A DNA stretch of 64,000 nucleotides from Danio rerio (lineage: Eukaryota; Chordata; Actinopteri; Cypriniformes; Danionidae): contig NC_133182.1 in the NCBI RefSeq assembly GCF_049306965.1, positions 43,619,501 to 43,683,500 of the forward strand, read 5' to 3'. A model generated the notes under the pieces. It ran no database searches and was not told where the DNA came from. It saw only the letters and a program-made list of their open reading frames with translations. The translations under genes and the position numbers were made by a program. Shown here in pieces: positions 1 to 9,626 of this stretch (position 1 is the first letter of the stretch; each line of letters begins with the position of its first letter).

Positions 1-2109
1 GTTTGTCAATGAGGACAGTGGACAGGACCTCATGGGACATAAAAGTAGCGTGTCTGACTCCACATCTCAACGTTGCGTGTTTACGTCACCCCAGGGTCAC
101 AAGGATTGACTTTAGCATTTGTTTGCAAAGTTATGGGAGGCACCTTTTAGCTATGCTCACGTTCAGACACTTTTAAGTCAAACTCCAAGCCTTGCGCTCA
201 GGTTATGCTCCCTGTCTAGCTTGACAACGAGGACTCTGATAAGGACTCTGTGGTGTAGCTGTTTTGCGTCTGCCCCCCATTCAAAAGGTTGCATGTTTAA
301 ACCTTTACGAGATCACGGACGTTGAGTTCATCAGTTTATTTTTAAAGTTGTGGAAGGCAAAGTTTACGAGTGCTCAGTTTTAGCCACTGCTAAGACAAAT
401 TTCCGTTTTTGTTCTCAATTTATGTTTGTGGCTTGTTTGTCGACAGCGGCTGTGAGCTGGGACCTTTTGCGCAATGGTAGCGCATCTGACTCCAGATCAG
501 AAGGTTGTGTGTTCAAATCACGTCAGGTTCAGAGATTTAAGGCTTGACTGTCTTTAAGGTTGTGGAAGGCGCCTTTTTGGAGTGCTTGTGTAAAAGTAGT
601 GGAAGGCACCATCTAGGAGTGCTTACGGTTAGCAACATCTAAATCAGATTCCAAGCCTTATGCTTGTGTCTGTTTTGTCGATGAGAACAGTGGACAGGAC
701 AATTGTTTGTAAACATGTGCATGGCACATCTAGGAGTGCTTGCTTTCAGCTGTTTTAAGTCAAATTCCCAGCCCTGTGCTTACTATACGCTCGAGTCTTG
801 CTTGTTGATGGGAAAGGTGGACAGGAGCTCGTGGGACAAAACAATTGCCGCCTCTGTCTCCAGATCCGAAGGTCGTAAGTTCAAATGAGGTGCCAAAGGT
901 TGAGATTAGCAGAGGTTTGTAAAAACATGGAAGGCCCCTTTCAGGTGTGCTTGAATTCAGCCACCTTCAAGTCAAACTGCAAGCCTTGAGCTCTGTTTAT
1001 GCTTGTGTCTAGCTTGCCGTTGAGGACTGTGATAAGGACCTCATGGTTTTTGGTAAAAATTTGCGGATATCTGCAGAATTATTTTGGGAGTATCCAGCGG
1101 AGTATCATAACCTACACTTTAATATATTACATAAAAAGTAATAAATTACTGAATAAAAACTGAATAAATTCAGATTTACACATTTACTCCAGTAAATAAA
1201 CAAAATTTATAATGGGCTAAAAATCTGCACAAATCTGCTAAATTCTGCAGAAAATCTGCGGAATTCTGTGCGCGCAGATTCCGTGTGGCCCTAATCATGT
1301 GTGTTATTGTATAGTGTTTTATGGTGGTGTATCTTTTAGTTATAAGGATTCATCATCTTCCAATAGCGCAAGGGTTAATCACTCACCTTTCACGCCGGTG
1401 ACCCGGGTTCTATCCTAGTGAATCAAGTGTGTATCTCTATAGAATGTATGTTTATAAAATGTATCATGTGAATTAGTATGGAATGTATTGTGTGTGTATT
1501 TGTATACAATATAACATTTGTATTTGTATAATGTATAGTATATATATATATATATATATATAATGTATTGTCTGTGTTTCTGTAGATGTTTAAAATGGAT
1601 TTTGTATATGTGTATAGAATATATCGTGTATATATACAGAATGTATTGTGTGTGTGTTTCTGTATATGTATAGAATGTATTGTGTGTGTATTTGTACAGA
1701 ATATATGTATCGTGTGAGTACATGTATAGAAAGTATAGTGTTTGTATAGAAAGTATCGTGTGTATAGAATGTATCATATGTGTTTCTGTATGGTGTTATA
1801 AAGGTTCATCAACTTCTAGTAGCTCAGTGGTTAATCAGTCACCTTTCATGCCAGAGGCCCTCGTGGAACAAAACAATTGGCGCGTCTGTCTCCAGATCCA
1901 AAGGTTGAGTATAGCAGTGGTTTGTAAAAACGTGGAAGGCCCCTTTCAAGTGTGCTTGAATTCAGCCACCTTCACGTCAAACTTATGCTTGTGTCTAGCT
2001 TGCCTTTGAGGACTGTGATAAGGACCTCATGGTGCAGCGGTAGTCGATTTCCTAGCTTTGTGCTCAGTTTATGCTTGTGTCTAGCTTATTGTTGGGCACA
2101 TTCACACAG
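1..2109 (+). repeat. Partial L-type higher-order unit (left edge of window)
   Basis: It starts inside the unit, just upstream of the degenerate tRNA-Trp at about 26-99. It then contains further degenerate tRNA-Trp monomers (about 242, 461 and 824), the truncated transposon fragment (1,044-1,292), a tRNA-like sequence (about 1,354-1,426), the 26-bp minisatellite with a (TA)n run (about 1,436-1,795), and the hybrid tRNA-like/Trp monomer from about 1,805. The preserved tRNA-Trp of this unit would lie left of the window. Confidence 0.85.
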
Positions 2110-2181
2110 GACCTTCTGGCGCAACGGTAGCGCGTCTGACTCCAGATCAGAAGGTTGCGTGTTCAAATCACGTCAGGGTCA
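2110..2181 (+). tRNA. tRNA-Trp (CCA), damaged acceptor stem
   Basis: A 72-nt cloverleaf: D-stem GCGC/GCGC, anticodon loop CTCCAGA (CCA), T-loop TTCAAAT. It differs from the array consensus by G7 to C, which breaks the last acceptor pair. No T4 run lies in the following 200 nt. Confidence 0.72.
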
Positions 2182-3112
2182 CAGGTGCTAAGCTTGGCCT
2201 GATTTATGAAGTAGTGGAAGGCACCATCTAGGAGTGCTTATGTTCAGCAACATCTAAGTCAGATTCCAAGTCTTGTGCTTACTTTATGCTTATGTCTGGT
2301 TTGTCAATGAGGACAGTGGACAGGACCTCATGGGACATAAAAGTAGCGTGTCTGACTCCACATCTCAACGTTGCGTGTTTACGTCACCCCAGGGTCACAA
2401 GGATTGACTTTAGCAATTGTTTGCAAAGTTATGGGAGGCACCTTTTAGCTATGCTCACGTTCAGACACTTTTAAGTCAAATTCCAAGCCTTGCGCTCAGG
2501 TTATGCTCCCTGTCTAGCTTGACAACGAGGACTCTGATAAGGACTCTGTGGTGTAGCTGTTTTGCGTCTGTCCCCCATTCAAAAGGTTGCATGTTTAAAC
2601 CTTGACGAGATCACGGACGTTGAGTTCATCAGTTTATTTTTAAAGTTGTGGAAGGCAAAGTTTACGAGTGCTCAGTTTTAGCCACTGCTAAGACAAATTT
2701 CCGTTTTTGTTCTCAATTTATGTTTGTGGCTTGTTTGTCGACAGCGGCTGTGAACTGGGACCTTTTGCGCAATGGTAGCGCATCTGACTCCAGATCAGAA
2801 GGTTGTGTTCATCAACTTCTAGTAGCTCAGTGGTTAATCACTCACCTTTCATGCCAGAGGCCCTCGTGAAACAAAACAATTGGCGCGTCTGTCTCCAGAT
2901 CCAAAGGTTGAGTATAGCAGTGGTTTGTAAAAACGTGGAAGGCCCCTTTCAGGTGTGCTTGAATTCAGCCACCTTCACGTCAAACTTATGCTTGTGTCTA
3001 GCTTGCCTTTGAGGACTGTGATAAGGACCTCATGGTGCAGCGGTAGTGGATTTCCTAGTTTTTTGCTCAGTTTATGCTTGTGTCTAGCTTATTGTTGGGC
3101 ATATTCACACAG

Positions 3113-3184
3113 GACCTTGTGGCGCAACGGTAGCGCGTCTGACTCCAGATCAGAAGGTTGCGTGTTCAAATCACGTCAGGGTCA
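3113..3184 (+). tRNA. tRNA-Trp (CCA), array consensus copy
   Basis: Folds fully as tRNA-Trp: acceptor GACCTTG with CAGGGTC, D-stem GCGC/GCGC, anticodon stem TCTGA/TCAGA around CTCCAGA, T-stem GCGTG/CACGT around TTCAAAT, discriminator A. Box A and box B lie in the D and T arms as usual. No CCA is encoded, as expected for a nuclear gene. There is no introns-like insertion and no pol III T4 terminator close downstream. The first T4 run is about 255-260 nt away, in the next monomer's spacer. Confidence 0.83.
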
Positions 3185-4106
3185 CAGGTGCTAAGCTTGG
3201 CCTGATTTATGAAGTAGTGGAAGGCACCATCTAGGAGTGCTTATGTTCAGCAACATCTAAGTCAGATTCCAAGTCTTGTGCTTGCTTATGTCTGGTTTGT
3301 CAATGAGGACAGTGGACAGGACCTCATGGGACATTAAAGTAGCGTGTCTGACTCCACATCTCAACGTTGCGTGTTTATGTCACCCCAGGGTCACAAGGAT
3401 TGACTTTAGCAATTGTTTGCAAAGTTATGGGAGGCACCTTTTAGCTATGCTCACGTTCAGACACTTTTAAGTCAAACTCCAAGCCTTGCGCTCAGGTTAT
3501 GCTCCCTGTCTAGCTTGACAACGAGGACTCTGATAAGGACTCTGTGGTGTAGCTGTTTTGCGTCTGTCCCCCATTCAAAAGGTTGCATGTTTAAACCTTG
3601 ACTAGATCACGGACGTTGAGTTCATCAGTTTATTTTTAAAGTTGTGGAAGGCAAAGTTTACGAGTGCTCAGTTTTAGCCACTGCTAAGACAAATTTCCGT
3701 TTTTGTTCATTTTATGTTTCTGGCTTGTTTGTCGACAGCGGCTGTGAGCTGGGACCTTTTGCGCAATGGTAGCGCATCTGACTCCAGATCAGAAGGTTGT
3801 GTTCATCAACTTCTAGTAGCTCAGTGGTTAATCACTCACCTTTCATGCCAGAGGCCCTCGTGGAACAAAACAATTGGCGCGTCTGTCTCCAGATCCAAAG
3901 GTTGAGTATAGCAGTGGTTTGTAAAAGCGTGGAAGGCCCCTTTCAGGTGTGCTTGAATTCAGCCACCTTCACGTCAAACTTATGCTTGTGTCTAGCTTGC
4001 CTTTGAGGACTGTGATAAGGACCTCATGGTGCAGCGGTAGTCGATTTCCTAGCTTTGTGCTCAGTTTATGCTTGTGTCTAGCTTATTGTTGGGCACATTC
4101 ACACAG

Positions 4107-4178
4107 GACCTTGTGGCGCAACGGTAGCGCGTCTGACTCCAGATCAGAAGGTTGTGTGTTCAAGTCACGTCAGGGTCA
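4107..4178 (+). tRNA. tRNA-Trp (CCA), minor variants
   Basis: Consensus except in the T arm: a T-stem pair becomes a wobble (GTGTG) and the T-loop reads TTCAAGT. It still folds with anticodon CCA. No nearby T4 terminator. Confidence 0.8.
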
Positions 4179-5109
4179 CAGGTGCTAAGCTTGGCCTGAT
4201 TTATGAAGTAGTGGAAGGCACCATCTAGGAGTGCTTATGTTCAGCAACATCTAAGTCAGATTCCAAGTCTTGTGCTTACTTTATGCTTATGTCTGGTTTG
4301 TCAATGAGGACAGTGGACAGGACCTCATGGGACATAAAAGTAGCGTGTCTGACTCCACATCTCAACGTTGCGTGTTTACGTCACCCCAGGGTCACAAGGA
4401 TTGACTTTAGCAATTGTTTGCAAAGTTATGGGAGGCACCTTTTAGCTATGCTCACGTTCAGACACTTTTAAGTCAAATTCCAAGCCTTGCGCTCAGGTTA
4501 TGCTCCCTGTCTAGCTTGACAACGAGGACTCTGATGAGGACTCTGTGGTGTAGCTGTTTTGCGTCTGTCCCCCATTCAAAAGGTTGCATGTTTAAACCTT
4601 GACGAGATCACGGACGTTGAGTTCATCAGTTTATTTTTAAAGTTGTGGAAGGCAAAGTTTACGAGTGCTCAGTTTTAGCCACTGCTAAGACAAATTTCCG
4701 TTTTTGTTCTCAATTTATGTTTGTGGCTTGTTTGTCGACAGCGGCTGTGAGCTGGGACCTTTTGCGCAATGGTAGCGCATCTGACTCCAGATCAGAAGGT
4801 TGTGTTCATCAACTTCTAGTAGCTCAGTGGTTCATAACTCACCTTTCATGCTAGAGGCCCTCGTGGAACAAAACAATTGGCGCGTCTGTCTCCAGATCCA
4901 AAGGTTGAGTATAGCAGTGGTTTGTAAAAGCGTGGAAGGCCCCTTTCAGGTGTGCTTGAATTCAGCCACCTTCACGTCAAACTTATGCTTGTGTCTAGCT
5001 TGCCTTTGAGGACTGTGATAAGGACCTCATGGTGCAGCGGTAGTGGATTTCCTAGCTTTGTGCTCAGTTTATGCTTGTGTCTAGCTTATTGTTGGGCACA
5101 TTCACACAG

Positions 5110-5181
5110 GACCTTGTGGCGCAACGGTAGCGCGTCTGACTCCAGATCAGAAGGATGCGTGTTCAAATCACGTCAGGGTCA
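5110..5181 (+). tRNA. tRNA-Trp (CCA), variable-loop variant
   Basis: Consensus except for one T to A change in the variable loop (AGGAT), which does not disturb a stem. No nearby T4 terminator. Confidence 0.82.
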
Positions 5182-6101
5182 CAGGTGCTAAGCTTGGCCT
5201 GATTTATGAAGTAGTGGAAGGCACCATCTAGGAGTGCTTATGTTCAGCAACATCTAAGTCAGATTCCAAGTCTTGTGCTTACTTTATGCTTATGTCTGGT
5301 TTGTCAATGAGGACAGTGGACAGGACCTCATGGGACATAAAAGTAGCGTGTCTGACTCCACATCTCAACGTTGCGTGTTTACGTCACCCCAGGGTCACAA
5401 GGATTGACTTTAGCAATTGTTTGCAAAGTTATGGGAGGCACCTTTTAGCTATGCTCACGTTCAGACACTTTTAAGTCAAACTCCAAGCCTTGCGCTCAGG
5501 TTATGCTCCCTGTCTAGCTTGACAACGAGGACTCTGATAAGGACTCTGTGGTGTAGCTGTTTTGCGTCTGTCCCCCATTCAAAAGGTTGCATGTTTAAAC
5601 CTTGACGAGATCACGGACGTTGAGTTCATCAGTTTATTTTTTAAGTTGTGGAACGCAAAGTTTACGAGTGCTCAGTTTTAGCCACTGCTAAGACAAATTT
5701 CCGTTTTTGTTCTCAATTTATGTTTGTGGCTTGTTTGTCGACAGCGGCTGTGAGCTGGGACCTTTTGCGCAATGGTAGCGCATCTGACTCCAGATCAGAA
5801 GGTTGTGTTCATCAACTTCTAGTAGCTCAGTGGTTAATCACTCACCTTTCATGCCAGAGGCCCTCGTGAAACAAAACAATTGGCGCGTCTGTCTCCAGAT
5901 CCAAAGGTTGAGTATAGCAGTGGTTTGTAAAAACGTGGAAGGCCCCTTTCAGGTGTGCTTGAATTCAGCCACCTTCACGTCAAACTTATGCTTGTCTTTG
6001 AGGACTGTGATAAGGACCTCATGGTGCAGCGGTAGTCGATTTCCTAGCTTTGTGCTCAGTTTATGCTTGTGTCTAGCTTATTGTTGGGCACATTCACACA
6101 G

Positions 6102-6173
6102 GACCTTGTGGCGCAACGGTAGCGCGTCTGACTCCAGATCAGAAGGTTGCGTGTTCAAATCACGTCAGGGTCA
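6102..6173 (+). tRNA. tRNA-Trp (CCA), array consensus copy
   Basis: Identical to the copy at 3,113 and leads the reference L unit. The first downstream T4 run is at about 6,434, 260 nt past the 3' end, beyond the degenerate Trp-like monomer at 6,316. Any pol III transcript would be expected to read through that monomer. Confidence 0.83.
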
Positions 6174-6315
6174 CAGGTGCCAAGCTTGGCCTGATTTATG
6201 AAGTAGTGGAAGGCACCATCTAGGAGTGCTTATGTTCAGCAACATCTAAGTCAGATTCCAAGTCTTGTGCTTACTTTATGCTTATGTCTGGTTTGTCAAT
6301 GAGGACAGTGGACAG

Positions 6316-6389
6316 GACCTCATGGGACATAAAAGTAGCGTGTCTGACTCCACATCTCAACGTTGCGTGTTTACGTCACCCCAGGGTCA
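6316..6389 (+). pseudogene. Degenerate tRNA-Trp monomer, class 2 (reference copy)
   Basis: Recognisable as tRNA-Trp by GACCTCATGGGACA at the 5' end, GTCTGACTCCACATC in the anticodon region and CAGGGTCA at the 3' end. The D arm and T arm no longer fold. The same monomer recurs in nearly every unit (for example 26, 2316, 4319, 9677 and 11997) and always follows the preserved tRNA-Trp by about 140 bp. Confidence 0.78.
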
Positions 6390-6533
6390 CAAGGATTGAC
6401 TTTAGCAATTGTTTGCAAAGTTATGGGAGGCACCTTTTAGCTATGCTCACGTTCAGACACTTTTAAGTCAAACTCCAAGCCTTGCGCTCAGGTTATGCTC
6501 CCTGTCTAGCTTGACAACGAGGACTCTGATAAG

Positions 6534-6605
6534 GGCTCTGTGGTGTAGCTGTTTTGCGTCTGTCCCCCATTCAAAAGGTTGCATGTTTAAACCTTGACGA
6601 GATCA
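6534..6605 (+). pseudogene. Degenerate tRNA-Trp monomer, class 3 (reference copy)
   Basis: Starts GGCTCTGTGGTGTAGC (GACTCTGTGG in other units), keeps GCGTCTGTCCCCC and AAAGGTTGCATGTT, and ends GATCA. It aligns to tRNA-Trp along its length but has lost the stems. It recurs in both S and L units. Confidence 0.7.
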
Positions 6606-6750
6606 CGGACGTTGAGTTCATCAGTTTATTTTTAAAGTTGTGGAAGGCAAAGTTTACGAGTGCTCAGTTTTAGCCACTGCTAAGACAAATTTCCGTTTTT
6701 GTTCTCAATTTATGTTTGTGGCTTGTTTGTCGACAGCGGCTGTGAGCTGG

Positions 6751-6821
6751 GACCTTTTGCGCAATGGTAGCGCATCTGACTCCAGATCAGAAGGTTGTGT
6801 GTTCAAATCACGTCAGGTTCA
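6751..6821 (+). pseudogene. Degenerate tRNA-Trp monomer, class 4 (reference copy)
   Basis: Keeps the anticodon region perfectly (CTGACTCCAGATCAGAAGG) and the T-loop. It has a 1-nt deletion after the acceptor stem and mismatches in the acceptor (GACCTTT with CAGGTTC). In S units only its 5' two-thirds survive, because the S deletion junction lies inside it. Confidence 0.75.
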
Positions 6822-7114
6822 GAGATTTAAGGCTTGACTGTCTTTAAGGTTGTGGAAGGCGCCTTTTTGGAGTGCTTGTGTAAAAGTAGTGGAAGGCACC
6901 ATCTAGGAGTGCTTACGTTCAGCAACATCTAAATCAGATTCCAAGCCTTATGCTTGTGTCTGTTTTGTCGATGAGAACAGTGGACAGGACAATTGTTTGT
7001 AAACATGTGCATGGCACATCTAGGAGTGCTTGCTTTCAGCTGTTTTAAGTCAAATTCCCAGCCCTGTGCTTACTATACGCTCGAGTCTTGCTTGTTGATG
7101 GGAAAGGTGGACAG

Positions 7115-7186
7115 GAGCTCGTGGGACAAAACAATTGCCGCCTCTGTCTCCAGATCCGAAGGTCGTAAGTTCAAATGAGGTGCCAA
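7115..7186 (+). pseudogene. Degenerate tRNA-Trp monomer, class 5 (reference copy)
   Basis: GAGCTCGTGGGACAAAAC at the 5' end and GTCTCCAGATCCGAAGG in the anticodon region align to tRNA-Trp. The D arm and the 3' acceptor are lost. It is present only in L units and at the array edge (824, 10482, 14804, 20661, 23277 and 24852 regions). Confidence 0.68.
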
Positions 7187-7336
7187 AGGTTGAGATTAGC
7201 AGAGGTTTGTAAAAACGTGGAAGGCCCCTTTCAGGTGTGCTTGAATTCAGCCACCTTCAAGTCAAACTGCAAGCCTTGAGCTCTGTTTATGCTTGTGTCT
7301 AGCTTGCCGTTGAGGACTGTGATAAGGACCTCATGG

Positions 7337-7582
7337 TTTTTGGCAAAAATTTGCGGATATCTGCAGAATTATTTTGGGAGTATCCAGCGGAGTATCATAA
7401 CCTACACTTTAATATATTACATAAAAAGTAATAAATTACTGAATAAAAACTGAATAAATTCAGATTTACACATTTACTCCAGTAAATAAACAAAATTTAT
7501 AATGGGCTAAAAATCTGCACAAATCTGCTAAATTCTGCAGAAAATCTGCGGAATTCTGTGCGCGCAGATTCCGTGTGGCCCT
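7337..7582 (+). mobile_element. Truncated DNA transposon fragment amplified with L units
   Basis: An AT-rich block bounded by TTTTTGGTAAAAATTTGCGG on the left and GCGCAGATTCCGTGTGGCCC on the right. The right end reads like one terminal repeat of a DNA transposon. A sequence in reverse orientation at 26,161 (GGGCCAGACGGAATCTGCGG) and another at about 49,440-49,515 look related. The left terminal repeat is missing and the fragment is fused directly to a tRNA-Trp 5' fragment (GACCTCATGG). Other array copies lie at 1044-1292, 10704-10949, 15026-15271 and 20882-21127. The family is not identified; the CAGGG-like terminus suggests hAT. Confidence 0.6.
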
Positions 7583-7643
7583 AATCATGTGTGTTATTGT
7601 ATAGTGTTTTATGGTGGTGTATCTTTTAGTTATAAGGATTCAT

Positions 7644-7716
7644 CATCTTCCAATAGCGCAAGGGTTAATCACTCACCTTTCACGCCGGTGACCCGGGTTC
7701 TATCCTAGAGTGAATC
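7644..7716 (+). pseudogene. Second tRNA-like sequence (Asp/Glu-like), L units
   Basis: AATAGCGCAAGGGTTAATC resembles a D arm and box A. ACCTTTCACGCC resembles an anticodon region and GACCCGGGTTCTATCC a T arm and box B. I cannot build a good acceptor stem, so I call it tRNA-like only. Copies lie at about 1354, 11013, 15338 and 21190. Better preserved relatives lie at 25,267 and 25,597, where the anticodon region of one (CCTGTCACGCC) is most like tRNA-Asp. The isotype is not secure. Confidence 0.5.
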
Positions 7717-7724
7717 AAGTGTGT

Positions 7725-8075
7725 ATCTCTATAGAATGTATGTTTATAAAATGTATCATGTGAATTAGTATGGAATGTATTGTGTGTGTATTTGTATACA
7801 ATATAACATTTGTATTTGTATAATGTACAGTATATATATATAATGTATTGTCTGTGTTTCTGTAGATGTTTAAAATGGATTGTGTATATGTGTATAGAAT
7901 ATATCGTATATATACAGAATGTATTGTGTGTGTGTTTCTGTATATGTATAGAATGTATTGTGTGTGTATTTGTACAGAATATATGTATCGTGTGAGTACA
8001 TGTATAGAAAGTATAGTGTTTGTATAGAAAGTATCGTGTGTATAGAATGTATCATATGTGTTTCTGTATGGTGTT
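7725..8075 (+). repeat. 26-bp minisatellite inside L units
   Basis: Tandem repeat with core TAGAATGTATCGTGTG and a period near 26 bp, plus a short (TA)n run. Copies lie at about 1436-1795, 11085-11475, 15415-15790 and 21255-21630. They vary in copy number, which explains most of the length difference between L units. Confidence 0.85.
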
Positions 8076-8084
8076 ATAAAGGTT

Positions 8085-8185
8085 CATCAACTTCTAGTAG
8101 CTCAGTGGTTAATCAGTCACCTTTCATGCCAGAGGCCCTCGTGGAACAAAACAATTGGCGCGTCTGTCTCCAGATCCAAAGGTTG
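8085..8185 (+). pseudogene. Hybrid of a second tRNA-like sequence and a tRNA-Trp monomer
   Basis: CTTCTAGTAGCTCAGTGG, the 5' half of the unrelated tRNA-like sequence, runs directly into GGCCCTCGTGGAACAAAAC, a class-5-like tRNA-Trp body. The same hybrid follows the minisatellite in every L unit and the class-4 junction in every S unit. It therefore formed once, before amplification. Confidence 0.65.
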
Positions 8186-8387
8186 AGTATAGCAGTGGTT
8201 TGTAAAAACGTGGAAGGCCCCTTTCAGGTGTGCTTGAATTCAGCCACCTTCACGTCAAACTTATGCTTGTGTCTAGCTTGCCTTTGAGGACTGTGATAAG
8301 GACCTCATGGTGCAGCGGTAGTCGATTTCCTAGCTTTGTGCTCAGTTTATGCTTGTGTCTAGCTTATTGTTGGGCACATTCACACAG

Positions 8388-8459
8388 AACCTTGTGGCGC
8401 AACGGTAGCGCGTCTGACTCCAGATCAGAAGGTTGCGTGTTCAAATCACGTCAGGGTCA
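8388..8459 (+). tRNA. tRNA-Trp (CCA), first base changed
   Basis: Consensus apart from G1 to A, which unpairs the first acceptor position. The anticodon CCA and the promoter boxes are intact. The 1,080-bp transposon begins 87 bp downstream. Confidence 0.75.
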
Positions 8460-8546
8460 CAGGTGCTAAGCTTGGCCTGATTTATGAAGTAGTGGAAGGC
8501 ACCATCTAGGAGTGCTTATGTTCAGCAACATCTAAGTCAGATTCCA

Positions 8547-9626
8547 GGGGTCCGTTCTTCGTACCTCGCTTAAATGATCTAAGATGATTTGCCAGATCCT
8601 GGATCTTTTAATCTTGATAACTGATCTCTCGCTAATTTGGTTCTTCAAACAAGTTCGCGAATCAGATTAGAATGTCTGGATGAACTGATCTGAGATCGCT
8701 GCGTTTGTTGTTAAGGACAGATCTATCGATCCTCGAAATCATGATCAGCAATGCAACGATTGGCTGACGGCACAGCAGCGTAATGACATCATCTGATTAA
8801 TATTCAATTATCCATGTGAGCAAAATTACATCAAATTAGCAGTAAACGGCTTGTTAAATATGACACGCAGTAACTTCACATTTGTTGTGAGCTGCAGGCT
8901 TTACACGTTATGTGTCAAGACAAGAGTATTCATCATGTATTTCAATGCAAATCAATGTATTTATTTCTTAATTTAGAAAAGATTTTCTTTATTATAGTAG
9001 CCGTTTTTTAAATCGGTGTAAAGAATAACTGGTTGTTTCCAAAAGCATTTTGATATTGGTAAAGGCGTCTGCAACTTTTGTGAAGCATCACTGGCATATT
9101 AACTGTCAAAACATGTTTATGACTGCATAAATGTATTATTGCTTTTAAAAAAGTCACATATAGTGCATTTCTATTATACACAATTTGTACTAAAGCGATC
9201 TAAAAAGTTCATATCAATAAGTTTTCTCTTTGCACCACCAGGTGGCAGTCTTTGTATTTCATTTCGAGGGTGCAGATTGCATACGTTTTATTAATATGTA
9301 TAACTTTATTTATTTTATTTATTACTATAACTTTTATATATATAGTTAAAAAATATTTACTATTTTCCCAAGTGTATATAACTACTACTGTAAGAAAATA
9401 TCAGAACTCGGTACATACTTTCTGTATTATCTTTGCTTGAACTGAGCCGATCTAATCCTGTTTATATGATTTGAACCTGCTCCCGATCAGGTTTGACCTA
9501 GCAGATCTGTTGCCATGACAACAACTCTCGGATCAGCTTTGAAGAACGAAACGATCCTGGATCGTGTCAAATCGTCAATATCCAAATCCAGCTAACTGAG
9601 TAATCCACGTACGAAGAACGGACCCC
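8547..9626. mobile_element. Non-autonomous DNA transposon, 1,080 bp, with perfect 18-bp inverted ends
   Basis: Both ends carry GGGGTCCGTTCTTCGTAC in inverted orientation. The insertion splits a spacer that is uninterrupted in the other units (GATTCCAAGTCTTGTG), so the empty site is known. The target duplication is ambiguous: 1 bp (A) if the ends are fully symmetrical, or 3 bp (CCA) if the right end is two bases shorter. The inner ends are rich in GATC-containing words, and no long reading frame is present. A PIF/Harbinger-like relation is possible but unproven. It is in one array unit only, so it post-dates most of the amplification. Confidence 0.82.

Larger units (their letters stand above)
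2110..6101 (+). repeat. Run of four S-type higher-order units
   Basis: Four consecutive units run from one preserved tRNA-Trp to the next, with starts at 2110, 3113, 4107 and 5110 and lengths of about 1003, 994, 1003 and 992 bp. Each contains, in order, the intact-type tRNA-Trp, degenerate Trp-like monomers, and a truncated Trp-like half fused to a second tRNA-like sequence. The last two are joined at GAAGGTTGTGTTCATC. The fourth unit has lost about 11 bp of spacer near 5,995. Confidence 0.88.
6102..8387 (+). repeat. L-type higher-order unit (reference copy)
   Basis: The 2,286-bp complete L unit. In order: preserved tRNA-Trp (6102-6173); degenerate Trp monomers at about 6316-6389, 6534-6605, 6751-6821 and 7115-7186; transposon fragment (7337-7582); tRNA-like sequence (about 7644-7716); minisatellite (about 7725-8075); hybrid tRNA-like/Trp monomer (about 8085-8185); and a 5'-only Trp fragment at 8301. 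Used here as the map for the other L units. Confidence 0.85.

Noticed and set aside
1415-2009. Tyr/Ile/His-rich frames over the minisatellite, and the same in other L units
   Set aside because: Direct translation of the 26-bp repeat; length tracks repeat copy number.
7644-7716. Functional second tRNA gene (Asp or Glu) in L units
   Set aside because: Box-like D and T arms are present, but acceptor and anticodon stems do not pair properly.
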